A DNA stretch of 64,000 nt from Stentor roeselii (taxonomy: Eukaryota > Ciliophora > Heterotrichea > Heterotrichida > Stentoridae), in the NCBI GenBank assembly GCA_006503475.1, contig RSEH01000088.1:96382-160381 (forward strand), given 5' to 3'. The notes beneath the pieces are model-generated. The model saw only the letters and a list, made by a program, of their open reading frames with translations, searched no databases and had not been told where the DNA came from. A program made the position numbers and the translations under genes. Below are positions 40,401 through 49,483 of the stretch, one piece after another. Within the stretch, counting starts at the first letter, position 1, and each line of letters opens with the position of its first letter.

Positions 40401-43400
40401 GAACTTTCAGAAGCCAAGAAAAATATTCAAATTTTGTCAACTTCTCTAAATTCTTCAAAACTTCGCCAAAAGTCAGAAGAAATCCAAGATTTTTTAAAAG
40501 AGCGAAATTTGATTGAAAAATGTGAGCAAGAAATACGAGGAAGACTGAAATCACGAGATGAAGAAATAAGAATTTATCTTGACTCTCATTTAACAAAAGT
40601 ACTTTTAAACAGTCCAGATTCAGAAAGAGTTCTCGAACTTACCCGTGAAATCAGTTCTCTTAAAATGATCATTAATGACCTGGAGGTTCAATTAAAAAAA
40701 GAATGTAAAAATAATGAATCTCTTCAAAAGTCCTTTGCAGAGCTTTCTGAACTTGCTTATCAATCAGACAAACAAGAAATGACTGTAAATATCTCTCAAA
40801 ATGCAGAACTTTTAGTACAACTCGAGTTAAAATCACAGGAAATTCATAAACTCAAAGAAGCAAACGAGCACCGAAAAGAAGAAAACGCTTTTCTTCAAAT
40901 GAAACTCGCTGACCTTAAAAAAGAACTCGCTTCAAGTGGAAGAATCGACCTGGACTTCAAGAAAAGAGAAGAAAACCTGCTTAAAGAACTGAAAGACTTG
41001 AAAGAAAGACATCGAAGAGAAGTCCAAACAATAAAAATCAACTCTCAGGAACTCCTTCAGGCAAAAATCGAAGAAATCGAAAATTCTTCAAGTTTTAACT
41101 GGAAAAAACAACATGAAGATGAAAAGGACCAGGAAAAAATAAAGGCTTTAATGGAAGAAAACTCTAGAATGTTAAATGAATTCGAGGAAATGGCTGAAGA
41201 ACTCAAGTCCTGGGAAGGAAAAGTTCAAGTTTTAACTGAAAATCATAATCGTGTCAGGGAAGAACTTGAAATTTATAAAGTCGCTGTTCAGGAAGGCATG
41301 AATCTTAACACTGAAGACGTCAGGACTGGAAAAAAAACAGAAAAAAAACTTTCATTGGAAAAAGCGAAAAGTTCTACAATTTTTCGACTTGTTCGAGCTT
41401 TAATCGCGTCGAAGACTGCAGAGAAAAATTATTTGAAACAACTTAAAAATCTTGATGAAAATTTTAAAGATCAGAGAAATTCTGCTTTTGAAACTCGTGA
41501 TAAATTTGAATTACTTTCGATGCAGATGGAGAAATTGGTTAAGTATTTAAAAGTACAGAAAGTTCCTATTCCTGAAATTGGGAATTTTGAATTACAGGAT
41601 TTTAGGAAGGATGAAGAAATTGAAGTTTTAAGGTCGCAGGTGAAGAGTTTACAGGAGGTTAATAGTCAGGCTTTTCAGTCTGTTGTGCCACTTTCGCATA
41701 AATTGGATCCTGTCTGTTTTACAGGGTCGGAGGCAGGAGATGTGCTGGAATCGATTGTTTTTTTGTGTAATCAGCTGACTGAAGAAGACCCAACCCCCTG
41801 CAAATCTCTAGAAAAAGTACAGCGTCAAGTAATCCACTCCCTCCACAATTCATTAAAATCCTTTTTAAAGCCCTCAGAGCCCTTATCCTCTCTGCTTGAC
41901 TTCAAGCCAAGCCACAAGGAAGACACAAAACTTTGGTACGTCGAGTTAATCGAGACTCAAAGCGACAAGTTTTCCTCAACAGTCTCAAAGCTCATCGATT
42001 TCGTTCAAAAAACCTCAGTCGACGTTTCAGGTAACCTTCTAAGCACAGCTCAATACAAAGGAGCAGCATTAGAACTTGCCCAAAATTTAAAAACAGCAGC
42101 AAGCGAGTTAGAAACCCTTCAAAATATCTGCTTTCTTCTAAGAACAGACCTAACCGAGTTAAAATCATCTTCAAATTTCACTGACTATAAAGAAAGAGCC
42201 TTCTTGGCAGAGGCTCTTAAAAGAAAACTAGAAGAAGAGATACTTAAATTAAAAGTTGAACAAAGTTACAAACTTGCAGAAATTCAAGAATTTGTCACTT
42301 TTCTTCAGGATGAAAATGAAAAACTTAAAGAAGCTCAGGACAAGTCAGGCTTAATTGTTCAAGATAAAGATAAAGAGTCGGTTAAAATAAAATCTCATGT
42401 CAATCGTCTTGAATTGGAACTAAAACAATTCTCAGAAAAATACTCAACTCTTGATAAAACATGCAATGATTTAATTGAAGCAAAAGATGTTCTTGTTAAA
42501 AGAAATGAAAAACTTGTCAAGGAACAAAAAGTTAAATTTGCGGAAATGAATGAACAGGCTTTAGCGAAAGATAGAGTTTTAGCTGAAGTTCAGAAGCAGA
42601 ATAAAATTTTAAGTGATGAAAGAGCGAAAATTCAGCAGGAAAGTACTGCTGTTAAGAAAATGAACAGGGAACTTAAATGTGAACTTGAAAATGTTAAGAA
42701 TTTGAGGGAAACTGAAAAAGAAATTAAGGAATTAAGGCTGGTTAAAAGAGAAGGGGAAGAAATTAAGGCTGATATGAAGAGACTTGTCGACTCGCATAAG
42801 AGGGAAATGGAACAAGTTTTGGTTGTTATTTCTGGACTTGAGGATAAGAATAAAACTTTAAGGGCGAAATATAAAAAAGCGAAAAATTATATCACTGCTA
42901 AAGTTAAGAATCGAGAGGAGGACGCGGAACTCTTGAGGCACACATTCAACGCTCAGATGATAACAGTAAAAAACGAATCAAAAGAACGAATCAAAGATCT
43001 GACCTCCCAAGTAAACAACCTCCAAACCCTTCTAAAAGAAAAGCTTCTCGAAACCGACCAAGACTCCAAAAAGCGTCTCGAAAACGAAGAAAAACAGAAA
43101 AATCTTCAATTCTTAGAAATCGATTCTCAAAGAAAAATCGCAGTTCTCGAAGAAAAGTTAAAAAACCAGTCAACCCTATTCGAGCAAGAAACAAAAAAAC
43201 TTTCCCAAGAATTAGAAAAGTCTCGAAACGAGCATTCAAAGTTAATTCTAAAACTTCAAGAAAATTTCACATCAGCCGAGATCCTTGCAGACTTTATTTC
43301 AAAATCCGAGCAAGAAAAAAAGTCTCTAGACGCAAGTTACAAGTCTGAAATATCCTCTCTTCACAAAAAAGAGAGAGAAAAGGACTCTTTAATCGATTCT

Positions 43401-44123
43401 TTAAAGAAAAAACTTGAAGAAACCATCGAAAAAGTAAAAGTTTTCGAGTTAAAAATGTTTGAATTCAATAGTTTAACGAAAGAAGTAGAAGACTTGAAGT
43501 TCAGAGTAAATGAGTTAAATAATACAAAAGCTCAGCAAAGAGTGAAGATTAGAGAAGCGGAAGCAAAGGTCAGGGAATTAGAAGCTTTAAAAGAAACAGA
43601 AAAAAATTTATTTGAGGAAAAATTTGAACTTGTCAGGCGAGAGGCTCAAATCGCTTTTGAGGAATTTGAAAAAACTAATGCGAGACTTGAAGGTATCATT
43701 GAAGGACTTAAGGAACAGTTCGCACTTGACTTAAAAAGGCTTAAGTGCCCGAAAAAGGCTGTTGAAAGTTTGGATTTTATGTTTCAAATTGCGAAAAGAG
43801 ATGGACTTATCAAGGCATTAAGACATGAAATTAAAATGAAATGTAAAAAAGATGTCAGACAGGGAAGTGTTAATGAACAAGTCGCGATTTTACAGACTCA
43901 GGTCTTTAAGGCGAAGGGAACTGCGAAGAACTTGGAGGCTCAACTTATGGAAGTTAGGAATGAAAATCAAAGATTGAAGGAAGAAATCGACTTGAATATG
44001 AGGATTAATGAAGATTGTAATGAAAAGTTCTTGGAAAGGGAAAAAAAACATCGAGCGGAAGTTAAAGCTATGTTGGAGGACCATAATAGGCTTTTATATT
44101 CTAAATCTAATACTACTCTTTAA
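37413..44123 (+). CDS. Giant coiled-coil protein with N-terminal ASH/MSP-like domain
   Basis: 2236 residues. Residues about 8-108 form an ASH (ASPM-SPD2-Hydin)/MSP-type immunoglobulin-like sandwich: ILIDSLDIGKPFVETVQLTN, SVPVNIDISAQTSS, RLSPRETLPITIKS. The other 2100 residues are almost continuous heptad-repeat coiled coil rich in Glu, Lys, Leu and Gln, broken near 1430-1560 by a more globular helical stretch (PLSHKLDPVCFTGSEAGD onward). No transmembrane segment or enzyme domain. ASH domains are typical of centrosomal, basal body and ciliary proteins, so a structural part of the basal-body or cortical fibre system is a good inference. The exact orthologue is not recognisable because coiled coils align poorly. 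Confidence 0.85.
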   Translation: MKNSGQRILVSPDEILIDSLDIGKPFVETVQLTNTLSVPVNIDISAQTSSDRKHEIIPSSLRLSPRETLPITIKSTLSKYPRIGYYIRDVVQLKSDYFTEKFYISIKPKTYSKSFQESSNSHKKIEKLEDEIRAYDEEIESLHEKFLEKSHAENEMSRLSKENSELKTALDEAHRGSHYSQKMNDLYKEKASVEQIVEMRLLEEKERNDRKNAKVLQVLKQKDEVIQEREKNVERLNEKIAELHDKLFNAKKDIEKLRGVEESTEEMEKTVQDQQNLIEELKMQIKSFKEMQKINEELKKKVEKSEDLVKEMREENHRLKNREQGILSLSTVQEMVKNRNEALNSEKDLIISDLRAKVRSQSNFIEMILSTSQSHQAILSKLLSLESENQHLCAQLAGISIPSKPPQISNPEALEFELSLKNQEIISLQNQILSLSKNSQSDSVQILLLSEQSKNSSLQKTINEQSELITTLEASNKDLQSQLNNLLQGANSEAFIQSLASQTQLVSRLNSRLMQLKDREEQALKKLSESEELIKKLKKVVNFEEIPKKSVKSTSVQVEDLNEGQEGLNLWDTLEKMRYQRKIAELDRETCDLHDKFYEKVKENHLIVEEFSRVQVEKVEDSVKVQKEVLELNEKGELMHQEINYLRNTLRDVESTAQDLRDKKRNLEMQNLGMDNYYKGVIAEFEGEIREFKLEIALKESCLQERTAQVAILMENIEGSSEREELLIKLSHFKAVEGSLNRKIIELKAINQDLSSNLSQESKTTDSLKEKLENQRNLIENQEKTIQNLQENIEDLKNQLKSKISEISILSVSLSRNKDSEKELKNRIEIYTQRINQLQKSFSSDLVKEREAFQEELMRIREEAEPFDFELNFHRPLIKSINNLMISLNTSKLTSVEFNEKIKELILEGDKQLFEYQKKIKELEFSIKNNEFFRFLDPDNIELVQKMKTLIFELSSELEICKNPKNMPNPEIYSKRIKLLESELQERTSLVCQLESELSEAKKNIQILSTSLNSSKLRQKSEEIQDFLKERNLIEKCEQEIRGRLKSRDEEIRIYLDSHLTKVLLNSPDSERVLELTREISSLKMIINDLEVQLKKECKNNESLQKSFAELSELAYQSDKQEMTVNISQNAELLVQLELKSQEIHKLKEANEHRKEENAFLQMKLADLKKELASSGRIDLDFKKREENLLKELKDLKERHRREVQTIKINSQELLQAKIEEIENSSSFNWKKQHEDEKDQEKIKALMEENSRMLNEFEEMAEELKSWEGKVQVLTENHNRVREELEIYKVAVQEGMNLNTEDVRTGKKTEKKLSLEKAKSSTIFRLVRALIASKTAEKNYLKQLKNLDENFKDQRNSAFETRDKFELLSMQMEKLVKYLKVQKVPIPEIGNFELQDFRKDEEIEVLRSQVKSLQEVNSQAFQSVVPLSHKLDPVCFTGSEAGDVLESIVFLCNQLTEEDPTPCKSLEKVQRQVIHSLHNSLKSFLKPSEPLSSLLDFKPSHKEDTKLWYVELIETQSDKFSSTVSKLIDFVQKTSVDVSGNLLSTAQYKGAALELAQNLKTAASELETLQNICFLLRTDLTELKSSSNFTDYKERAFLAEALKRKLEEEILKLKVEQSYKLAEIQEFVTFLQDENEKLKEAQDKSGLIVQDKDKESVKIKSHVNRLELELKQFSEKYSTLDKTCNDLIEAKDVLVKRNEKLVKEQKVKFAEMNEQALAKDRVLAEVQKQNKILSDERAKIQQESTAVKKMNRELKCELENVKNLRETEKEIKELRLVKREGEEIKADMKRLVDSHKREMEQVLVVISGLEDKNKTLRAKYKKAKNYITAKVKNREEDAELLRHTFNAQMITVKNESKERIKDLTSQVNNLQTLLKEKLLETDQDSKKRLENEEKQKNLQFLEIDSQRKIAVLEEKLKNQSTLFEQETKKLSQELEKSRNEHSKLILKLQENFTSAEILADFISKSEQEKKSLDASYKSEISSLHKKEREKDSLIDSLKKKLEETIEKVKVFELKMFEFNSLTKEVEDLKFRVNELNNTKAQQRVKIREAEAKVRELEALKETEKNLFEEKFELVRREAQIAFEEFEKTNARLEGIIEGLKEQFALDLKRLKCPKKAVESLDFMFQIAKRDGLIKALRHEIKMKCKKDVRQGSVNEQVAILQTQVFKAKGTAKNLEAQLMEVRNENQRLKEEIDLNMRINEDCNEKFLEREKKHRAEVKAMLEDHNRLLYSKSNTTL

Positions 44124-44616
44124 TTAATTAAGGGTTTTGGTTGAAGGATGATTAGTTGAGTGGGTGTTGATATTTAAAAGTAAGATTTATATACAGGAAT
44201 ACATCGAGTGAAATGAAAGTGATAATTATTTTCTTTCAAATTAAGGCTGCTTTATATAATTGTCAAGTTTTCTATAGAATATCATTAGTGAAACTATCAT
44301 GGAAAGTAATTTTTTTAATCTGTAACAATTCCTAAACAAAAATATTGTTTTAATATAAGTTAATTAATCCTTGAATTGTTAGAGAACTACTTTATTCCGA
44401 AGGATTGATAGTTATCAAATCATAGTCAAAGTTTAATTTTATCACAAGTTTTGTTTTCCTAAACACAGACTTATCCCTATAACAAATCATAAACTATTAA
44501 CCTTCTAAAATAACCTTTTAATTGTAAAACCTCAACATGAAAATTAAATCCTATCTTGAAATCCTCCTTATCAAAACCCATTCCAACCTCTCCCCAGCAT
44601 TAAAATCATTAATTCA
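44124..44616. other. Intergenic region between convergent genes
   Basis: 493 nt between the 3' ends of the coiled-coil gene (+) and kinesin-13 (-). G+T-rich at the left, C+A-rich at the right. No ORF or RNA gene recognised. Confidence 0.6.
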
Positions 44617-46143
44617 TTAAAACTCATTGACTCCGAGTATATTTCCCTGAAACTTATAAAATTTCTTACTAATTTCTTCTTCCATCCTCAAATGTTGAGT
44701 GAACTTACCAAGTCTTTCTTTCATCTGAGAAATGCATTTAACCTGCTGTTCGAGGAAGTTTTTCAGTGCATTTGTATACTCGTCTACATCACTTCCCGGC
44801 TGGTCAACTTCATGTAAAATATTCATTTCTTGCTTGATAATTCCGACCATATCATCAATATGTTCTTTATGAGCATTGATGATTTCTTCTTCTTCCGCAA
44901 GTATCACATTTATGAGTTTTTCATGACCTTCTGACATTTCTTGTAAATCTTTTTCATTTCTCGCAGTCCATTTTTCGTCTAAATATTTTTCAACTCCTTG
45001 ACTTACAGGTTTAGAAGGAGGAGGTGCAGGTTTTGAAGGCCTTATTACATTTGCTGTTTATTATTTACAAGGTTGCCTTGGTAACATTAAAGCATCAGCA
45101 AGTTGATTTTCTTCTTTTCTTACTTTATTGATTTTTTTTAGTTCTTTTACCCTGTCAGCATATCTCAAAGTATTAAGAGTATTTTCACAGTTATTATTAG
45201 AGGGTGAGACATTAGCAATCATGACAGTTTTACACCTTCCTACAAAAGAGTCTTTTAACACCTGTGTTAAAATACTTCCTCTAAAAGGTGTATGTCTTTT
45301 ATCCTGGTCAAGTGCCCTGATGCATTCCTTAAGAGCTAAAAGTGATTTATTAATTTCAGCTCCATCAATACGAGTCTGTTTTGAGTTCTCAACAGTATCA
45401 GCTCCTCTTTCAGAGCCAGCTAAGTCAATAAAAGAAATTTTTCCATGTAATTTATTCGCGATTTTAAGTGAAATCTGAAGAACAGCATGTGACCTTGAAG
45501 ATTCATCATTAGCTCCAGTGACTCCAGTCATTCTAACACTAAGTCCAAATTCAATGACCTTCATAATATCCTCAACAGAAGCGACACTCCATTCTTTCAA
45601 CCCAACAATATTGACATTAGACTTCGCATCTTCCCTGGCAAAGAGCTGTTGACGATCATTTAACAAATCATGCAATTTTCCACAATAAATCTCATAAAAC
45701 GAGACAAAAATCCTGATATTTCCATTTGATTTTCCTAAAAGTTGAAAAACGTCATCAGCTGCCATAACATATAATCCAGGAACTGTTTTTTCTCCCATCA
45801 TTGTGTAAGTCTTGCCTGAGCCTGTCTGGCCATAAGCGAAACAAGTGATTTTAGTACGGTCAAAAGCCGCTGATATCAAAGGACGGACACAGTTGATGTA
45901 AATCTTTTTTTTTATTACGTCTTCGTTGGTAGAGTCCTTGTCGAATACTTGGTCGAAGGTGAAGTTGTGGCCTTCGAGGTACTTTGTTAAGTCGACTTTG
46001 ACCCTGGATAAGTTTTACTTTTCTTCTTTGACGATCAGTTCACAGGCGGAGGTGACGTCGATTATGTCGTATTCGCTTTTTCTTAACTCTTTTGAAGTCA
46101 GTGGACGCTTGCGGACTATGACTTGGATTCTTGGTCCTTCCAT
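44617..46143 (-). CDS. Kinesin-13-like microtubule depolymerase, short N-terminus
   Basis: 498 residues after removing introns at 46004-46018 and 45054-45068. The motor starts at once ([19 protein letters not shown]). It has the family KVD motif in [23 protein letters not shown]-loop [61 protein letters not shown] and [12 protein letters not shown], all kinesin-13 features. A proline-rich linker follows, then the C-terminal helix [20 protein letters not shown]...HEVDQPGSD seen in plant and protist kinesin-13. These motors remove tubulin from microtubule ends in spindle and cilium-length control. The 200-residue N-terminal region plus neck of animal MCAK is missing; the upstream stop is only 15 nt away, so there is little room for it unless another exon exists. 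Confidence 0.9.
45054..45068 (-). other. 15-nt intron 2 of kinesin-13 gene
   Basis: gtaaataataaacag on the minus strand, with in-frame stop. Removal joins LPRQP to [13 protein letters not shown] and so to the C-terminal helix. Confidence 0.9.
46004..46018 (-). other. 15-nt intron 1 of kinesin-13 gene
   Basis: gtaaaacttatccag on the minus strand, with in-frame TAA. Removal produces the conserved [12 protein letters not shown] motif. Confidence 0.92.
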
Positions 46144-46158
46144 TTATAACTAGTTAAA

Positions 46159-47028
46159 TTAATCATCAAATTTGAACTTCTTCTCGGAGATGTGCATTGG
46201 AGAGTTGAATACTCCTCGATTTGAACTGTCGTCTATTATTGTTCCGATGTTTGTTGGACTGAACTCTAGGTTACGGTCGAGAACTTGTTGGATTACTTTA
46301 GGAATGTCGTCAACGTTTGCTAGGATTTTTAGGATTTCCCAGAGACTGTCGAGGTCTCTGTCTCTTGGGTCGTCCATCCAAGTCTTAATCGGAATGGCAT
46401 TATTAGGCTGAAAAGAGTAAGAAGTAGGCGAGTTCTAACTATCCCTTACATCAACAATCACAACCTTTTTCAAATCTCTTCCTAGTCGAGACAAGTCTTT
46501 AACATAAGTGCCATTCGCAAAGCTACAACTTTCTCTGAAAAGCCTAAAAGCAATTTTTCCATGAGGGTCAAGAATATCAAGAAGCGGGTCAGCATAAACC
46601 GAAAGACTGGCAGTAAAAATGACAACTTCATACAAATCGTAACACTTTTGAAGAAACTCCTCAAGCCCCGGCCTTTTCAAGACAAATATTTTAAACTTTT
46701 GTCTGTCGACAGTGATGTCGATGCTCAAGTCGAACTTAGGACCAGAAAAGCTGCTGTGGACAAGAGTTTCATCTAGGTCAAGCACTAAAGTGTTTTTGCC
46801 GTAGTCTGTCACGTTTTGAGCCTCGAGAAGCGCCTGGTCTTTGGGAGTTGAGTAGTTTGTATCAATCGCTTTGAAACAATTACATAAAGACGCGAACCAG
46901 GACGATCTAGGAGCAGTAATTTGAGTTCCATTTTCATCACTCTGCTGAATTAAAGTGAATTTCGGTACAGGTACACTAGGCATATCCTCTTTCGAGTTCT
47001 CTTCTCCAGAAACATCTGATTTTTTCAT
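46159..47028 (-). CDS. SCP/FCP1-like (NIF/HAD) protein phosphatase
   Basis: 284 residues after removing a 15-nt intron at 46435-46449. Residues about 95-255 are an SCP/NIF-type HAD phosphatase domain: catalytic DxDxT in VLDLDETLVHSSF, KRPGLEEFLQKCYDLYEVVIFTAS, ADPLLDILDP, and after splicing VIVDNSPTSYSFQPNNAIPI, the acidic loop that completes the active site. Such enzymes remove phosphate from Ser/Thr, including the RNA polymerase II C-terminal repeats. The N-terminal 90 residues are unremarkable, and about 40 residues after the domain are unusual. Kinesin-13 begins 15 nt after the stop on the same strand, so co-transcription is possible. Divergent from ornithine aminotransferase across 115 bp. 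Confidence 0.9.
46435..46449 (-). other. 15-nt intron of SCP/FCP1-like gene
   Basis: gtaagggatagttag on the minus strand, with in-frame TAG. Removal restores the family motif VIVDNSPTSY. Confidence 0.95.
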
Positions 47029-47143
47029 TTATTTCCAATTCCTTCCCTATCTAAACCCTTTCCAACTAAAACATCAACCTCCACAAGCCCAAACTTCTAA
47101 ATAAACCAAATCCTTCATCCATTAATCCTTCTAATAATTCTTA
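47029..47143. promoter_or_regulatory. Divergent promoter region
   Basis: 115 bp, C/T-rich on the + strand, separate the start codons of the SCP-like phosphatase (-) and ornithine aminotransferase (+). No specific element recognised. Confidence 0.4.
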
Positions 47144-48400
47144 ATGTTGACTAAATCCCTTCGCAGAGGACTCGTTTCCATAACTAAAGGTGGAGAGGAG
47201 TTCATTGAAAGAGAGTCGCAGTTCGGAACTCATAATTATCACCCTCTTCCCGTCGTCCTAGAAAAAGGACAGGGCGTGTTCGTCTGGGACACCGCCGGGA
47301 AGCGATATTACGATTTTCTAGCTGCTTATTCTGCTGTCAACCAAGGACACTGTCATCCGAAGATTGTTCAGGCTTTGATTGAACAGAGCCAGAAACTTAC
47401 TCTTACTTCTAGAGCCTTTCATAATAACTTACTTGGAAGTGCTCAGGAATTACTGTGTAAAACCTTTGGATATGAAAAGGCCTTGCTTATGAATTCTGGA
47501 GTTGAAGCGGGTGAAAGTGCTGTTAAAATCGCAAGGAGGTGGGGATATGAAGTTAAAGGTATTCCGCCGAATCAGGCGAAAATTATTTTTTGTAACTCGA
47601 ATTTTTGGGGAAGGACTATTGCTGCTTGTGCAAGTTCTGACGACCCAGATCGTCAAAAGAACTTCGGTCCATTCGGAGGTTTAAACTTCCAGCTGATTCC
47701 ATACGACAAGCCCGAAGAGTTAGAGCCAGCCTTAAGCAGCCGTTTGACAGCAGGTATAATGTTCGAGCCAATCCAAGGCGAAGCAGGAGTAGTAGTTCCC
47801 CAGCCAGGTTACCTAAAGAAAATCCGTGAACTATGCACAAAATACAACGTTTTAATGATAGCAGACGAGATCCAAACAGGCATCGGCCGAACAGGAAAGA
47901 TGCTTGCCTGTGACTGGGAAAATGTAAAGCCAGACCTGGTGACTCTTGCAAAGTCTTTAAGTGGAGGACTGATGCCGATATCTTGTGTTTTAGGCAACAA
48001 CGAAGTAATGAACGTGCTTAACCCCGGCAGTCACGGGAGCACCTTCGGAGGGAACCCTTTAGCCTGCAAGGTCATAACAGCCGCTTTAGAAGTCGTTAAA
48101 GATGAAGGACTTGTCGAAAACTCTGAAAAAGTCGGTGAACTCTTCCGAAAAGAAATGAAAAAACTAGTCGGTACTTTTATTTCAGAAGTCAGAGGAAAAG
48201 GTCTCATGAATGCCTTTGTTATTAAAAGTGGACAAGGCGCCTGGGACCTCTGCATTAGAATGGCGAAAAATGGTCTTCTTGCCAAGCCGACTCATGAGAA
48301 CATCATCAGATTCACACCTCCTTTAATTATCACAAAGGAACAAATGCAGGAGTCCCTGGAGATCATCAAAAAATCAGTGATTGAATTGAATAGCGAATAG
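47144..48400 (+). CDS. OAT: Ornithine aminotransferase
   Basis: 418 residues, the usual length for the class III PLP aminotransferase that converts ornithine and 2-oxoglutarate to glutamate-5-semialdehyde and glutamate. Signatures: FGTHNYHPLPVVLEKGQGVFVWD, LAAYSAVNQGHCHPKI, GVEAGESAVKIARRWGY, MFEPIQGEAGVVVP, DEIQTGIGRTGKML and VTLAKSLSGGLMPIS with the PLP-binding Lys. The first 10-15 residues (MLTKSLRRGLVSI) are basic with hydroxyl residues, compatible with a mitochondrial presequence, where this enzyme normally works. It links arginine, proline and glutamate metabolism; 5-oxoprolinase at 33 kb also yields glutamate, but the two genes are not adjacent. Its stop is 15 nt from that of the convergent gene. 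Confidence 0.96.
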   Translation: MLTKSLRRGLVSITKGGEEFIERESQFGTHNYHPLPVVLEKGQGVFVWDTAGKRYYDFLAAYSAVNQGHCHPKIVQALIEQSQKLTLTSRAFHNNLLGSAQELLCKTFGYEKALLMNSGVEAGESAVKIARRWGYEVKGIPPNQAKIIFCNSNFWGRTIAACASSDDPDRQKNFGPFGGLNFQLIPYDKPEELEPALSSRLTAGIMFEPIQGEAGVVVPQPGYLKKIRELCTKYNVLMIADEIQTGIGRTGKMLACDWENVKPDLVTLAKSLSGGLMPISCVLGNNEVMNVLNPGSHGSTFGGNPLACKVITAALEVVKDEGLVENSEKVGELFRKEMKKLVGTFISEVRGKGLMNAFVIKSGQGAWDLCIRMAKNGLLAKPTHENIIRFTPPLIITKEQMQESLEIIKKSVIELNSE

Positions 48401-48415
48401 AAACTAACTAATTAA

Positions 48416-49483
48416 TTAGGAAGACAACTGAAGCTTATAGTCAACCATTGGACGTGCTTTGGTCAAGATGTCTTTATTGTTGTAACCTGAATTATACTTC
48501 ACTGTCGCTGAATAAGGCGTCAATTGTGAGTATTTTTCTGAAATCATCACTGAATCTGAAGGCTTTTGGACTAACTTCCCTGGAAATAATTGCTTGTTTG
48601 GAGGAGGGACTCGGGAACAGAGAGTGTCGACTGATGTCACTTGTGGAAGACTTTTTGTTGCTTTGTGAGGAAGTGTTGAGGAAGAGTTAGATGGCTTTAA
48701 GAAGGGTTTTGAAATTGAAGGTACTTGCTCGGCTTGCTTGCAACGGGTTATTAAGTCGATTTTTCTTTGTTCTTCTGCTTTTTTAGACGTTTCGAAGTCT
48801 TTACGGGCTGATAAAGATGCTTTCATCACCTCGGGGTTTAAAGGGTCGCAGGCTTGAAGACGAAGAACGGCGGAAAGTCGCTGGGTTGGATGGTTTTGGT
48901 GAAGGTGCTCGTCGTATTTGTCGTATTTTTGGTTGGATTTTTTTATTTCTTTCTTTTTTGAGATTTCTTCTTTTTTTATTAGGATCTTGTGAGAGTTTTT
49001 GTTGATTTGAGGAACTTCTCGGCATTCTTGAGCCTCGTTTGCTTTGAATTTTTGTTTGAATGATTTGAACTTCGCTTTTTCGAGAGCATCTTTATACATC
49101 AAACTATCAGCAATATCAAAGTTCATCGACGACTTCTTTGCTTCATTGAGTTCCTTCAAGTTAATATGAACCTGCATCAAGTTGCTTTTCTCCGAGCCAG
49201 AGACCTTTTGATCACGACCTTCCTCATTCCCTCCACTTTCGATTCCCTCATCAGACTTCTTCTCTATTCCCAATTCCCCATCTAATTTCACTTCTTCATT
49301 CACATTCCCTTCAATCTTTTCATTCTTTTCAACATTTTCCATAATTTCGACTTCTCTATCCTGTCCAAGGACAGCAAGTCCAGGATCAGGGACATCAGAA
49401 GGCGCCTCAGGCAAAACTTGAGGTTCTTGAACAACGACCTGAGGTTCCTGATTATCTTCTTTATGCGCTTCTTCACCCTCCAT
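48416..49483 (-). CDS. Unrecognised acidic, low-complexity protein
   Basis: 355 residues. Residues 1-100 are Glu/Gln/Val-rich and repetitive (QEPQVVVQEPQVLPEAP), residues 100-190 are Lys-rich and helical (MYKDALEKAKFKSFKQKFKA, ISKKKEIKKSNQKYDKYDEH), and the C-terminal 100 residues are Ser/Thr/Pro-rich, ending YKLQLSS. No enzyme domain, signal peptide or membrane segment. It is a real gene by its long open frame, sharp ATG start and compact fit between neighbours, but I do not recognise its family. A cytoskeleton-associated role is only a guess from its composition. Confidence 0.6.
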   Translation of the reverse strand: MEGEEAHKEDNQEPQVVVQEPQVLPEAPSDVPDPGLAVLGQDREVEIMENVEKNEKIEGNVNEEVKLDGELGIEKKSDEGIESGGNEEGRDQKVSGSEKSNLMQVHINLKELNEAKKSSMNFDIADSLMYKDALEKAKFKSFKQKFKANEAQECREVPQINKNSHKILIKKEEISKKKEIKKSNQKYDKYDEHLHQNHPTQRLSAVLRLQACDPLNPEVMKASLSARKDFETSKKAEEQRKIDLITRCKQAEQVPSISKPFLKPSNSSSTLPHKATKSLPQVTSVDTLCSRVPPPNKQLFPGKLVQKPSDSVMISEKYSQLTPYSATVKYNSGYNNKDILTKARPMVDYKLQLSS

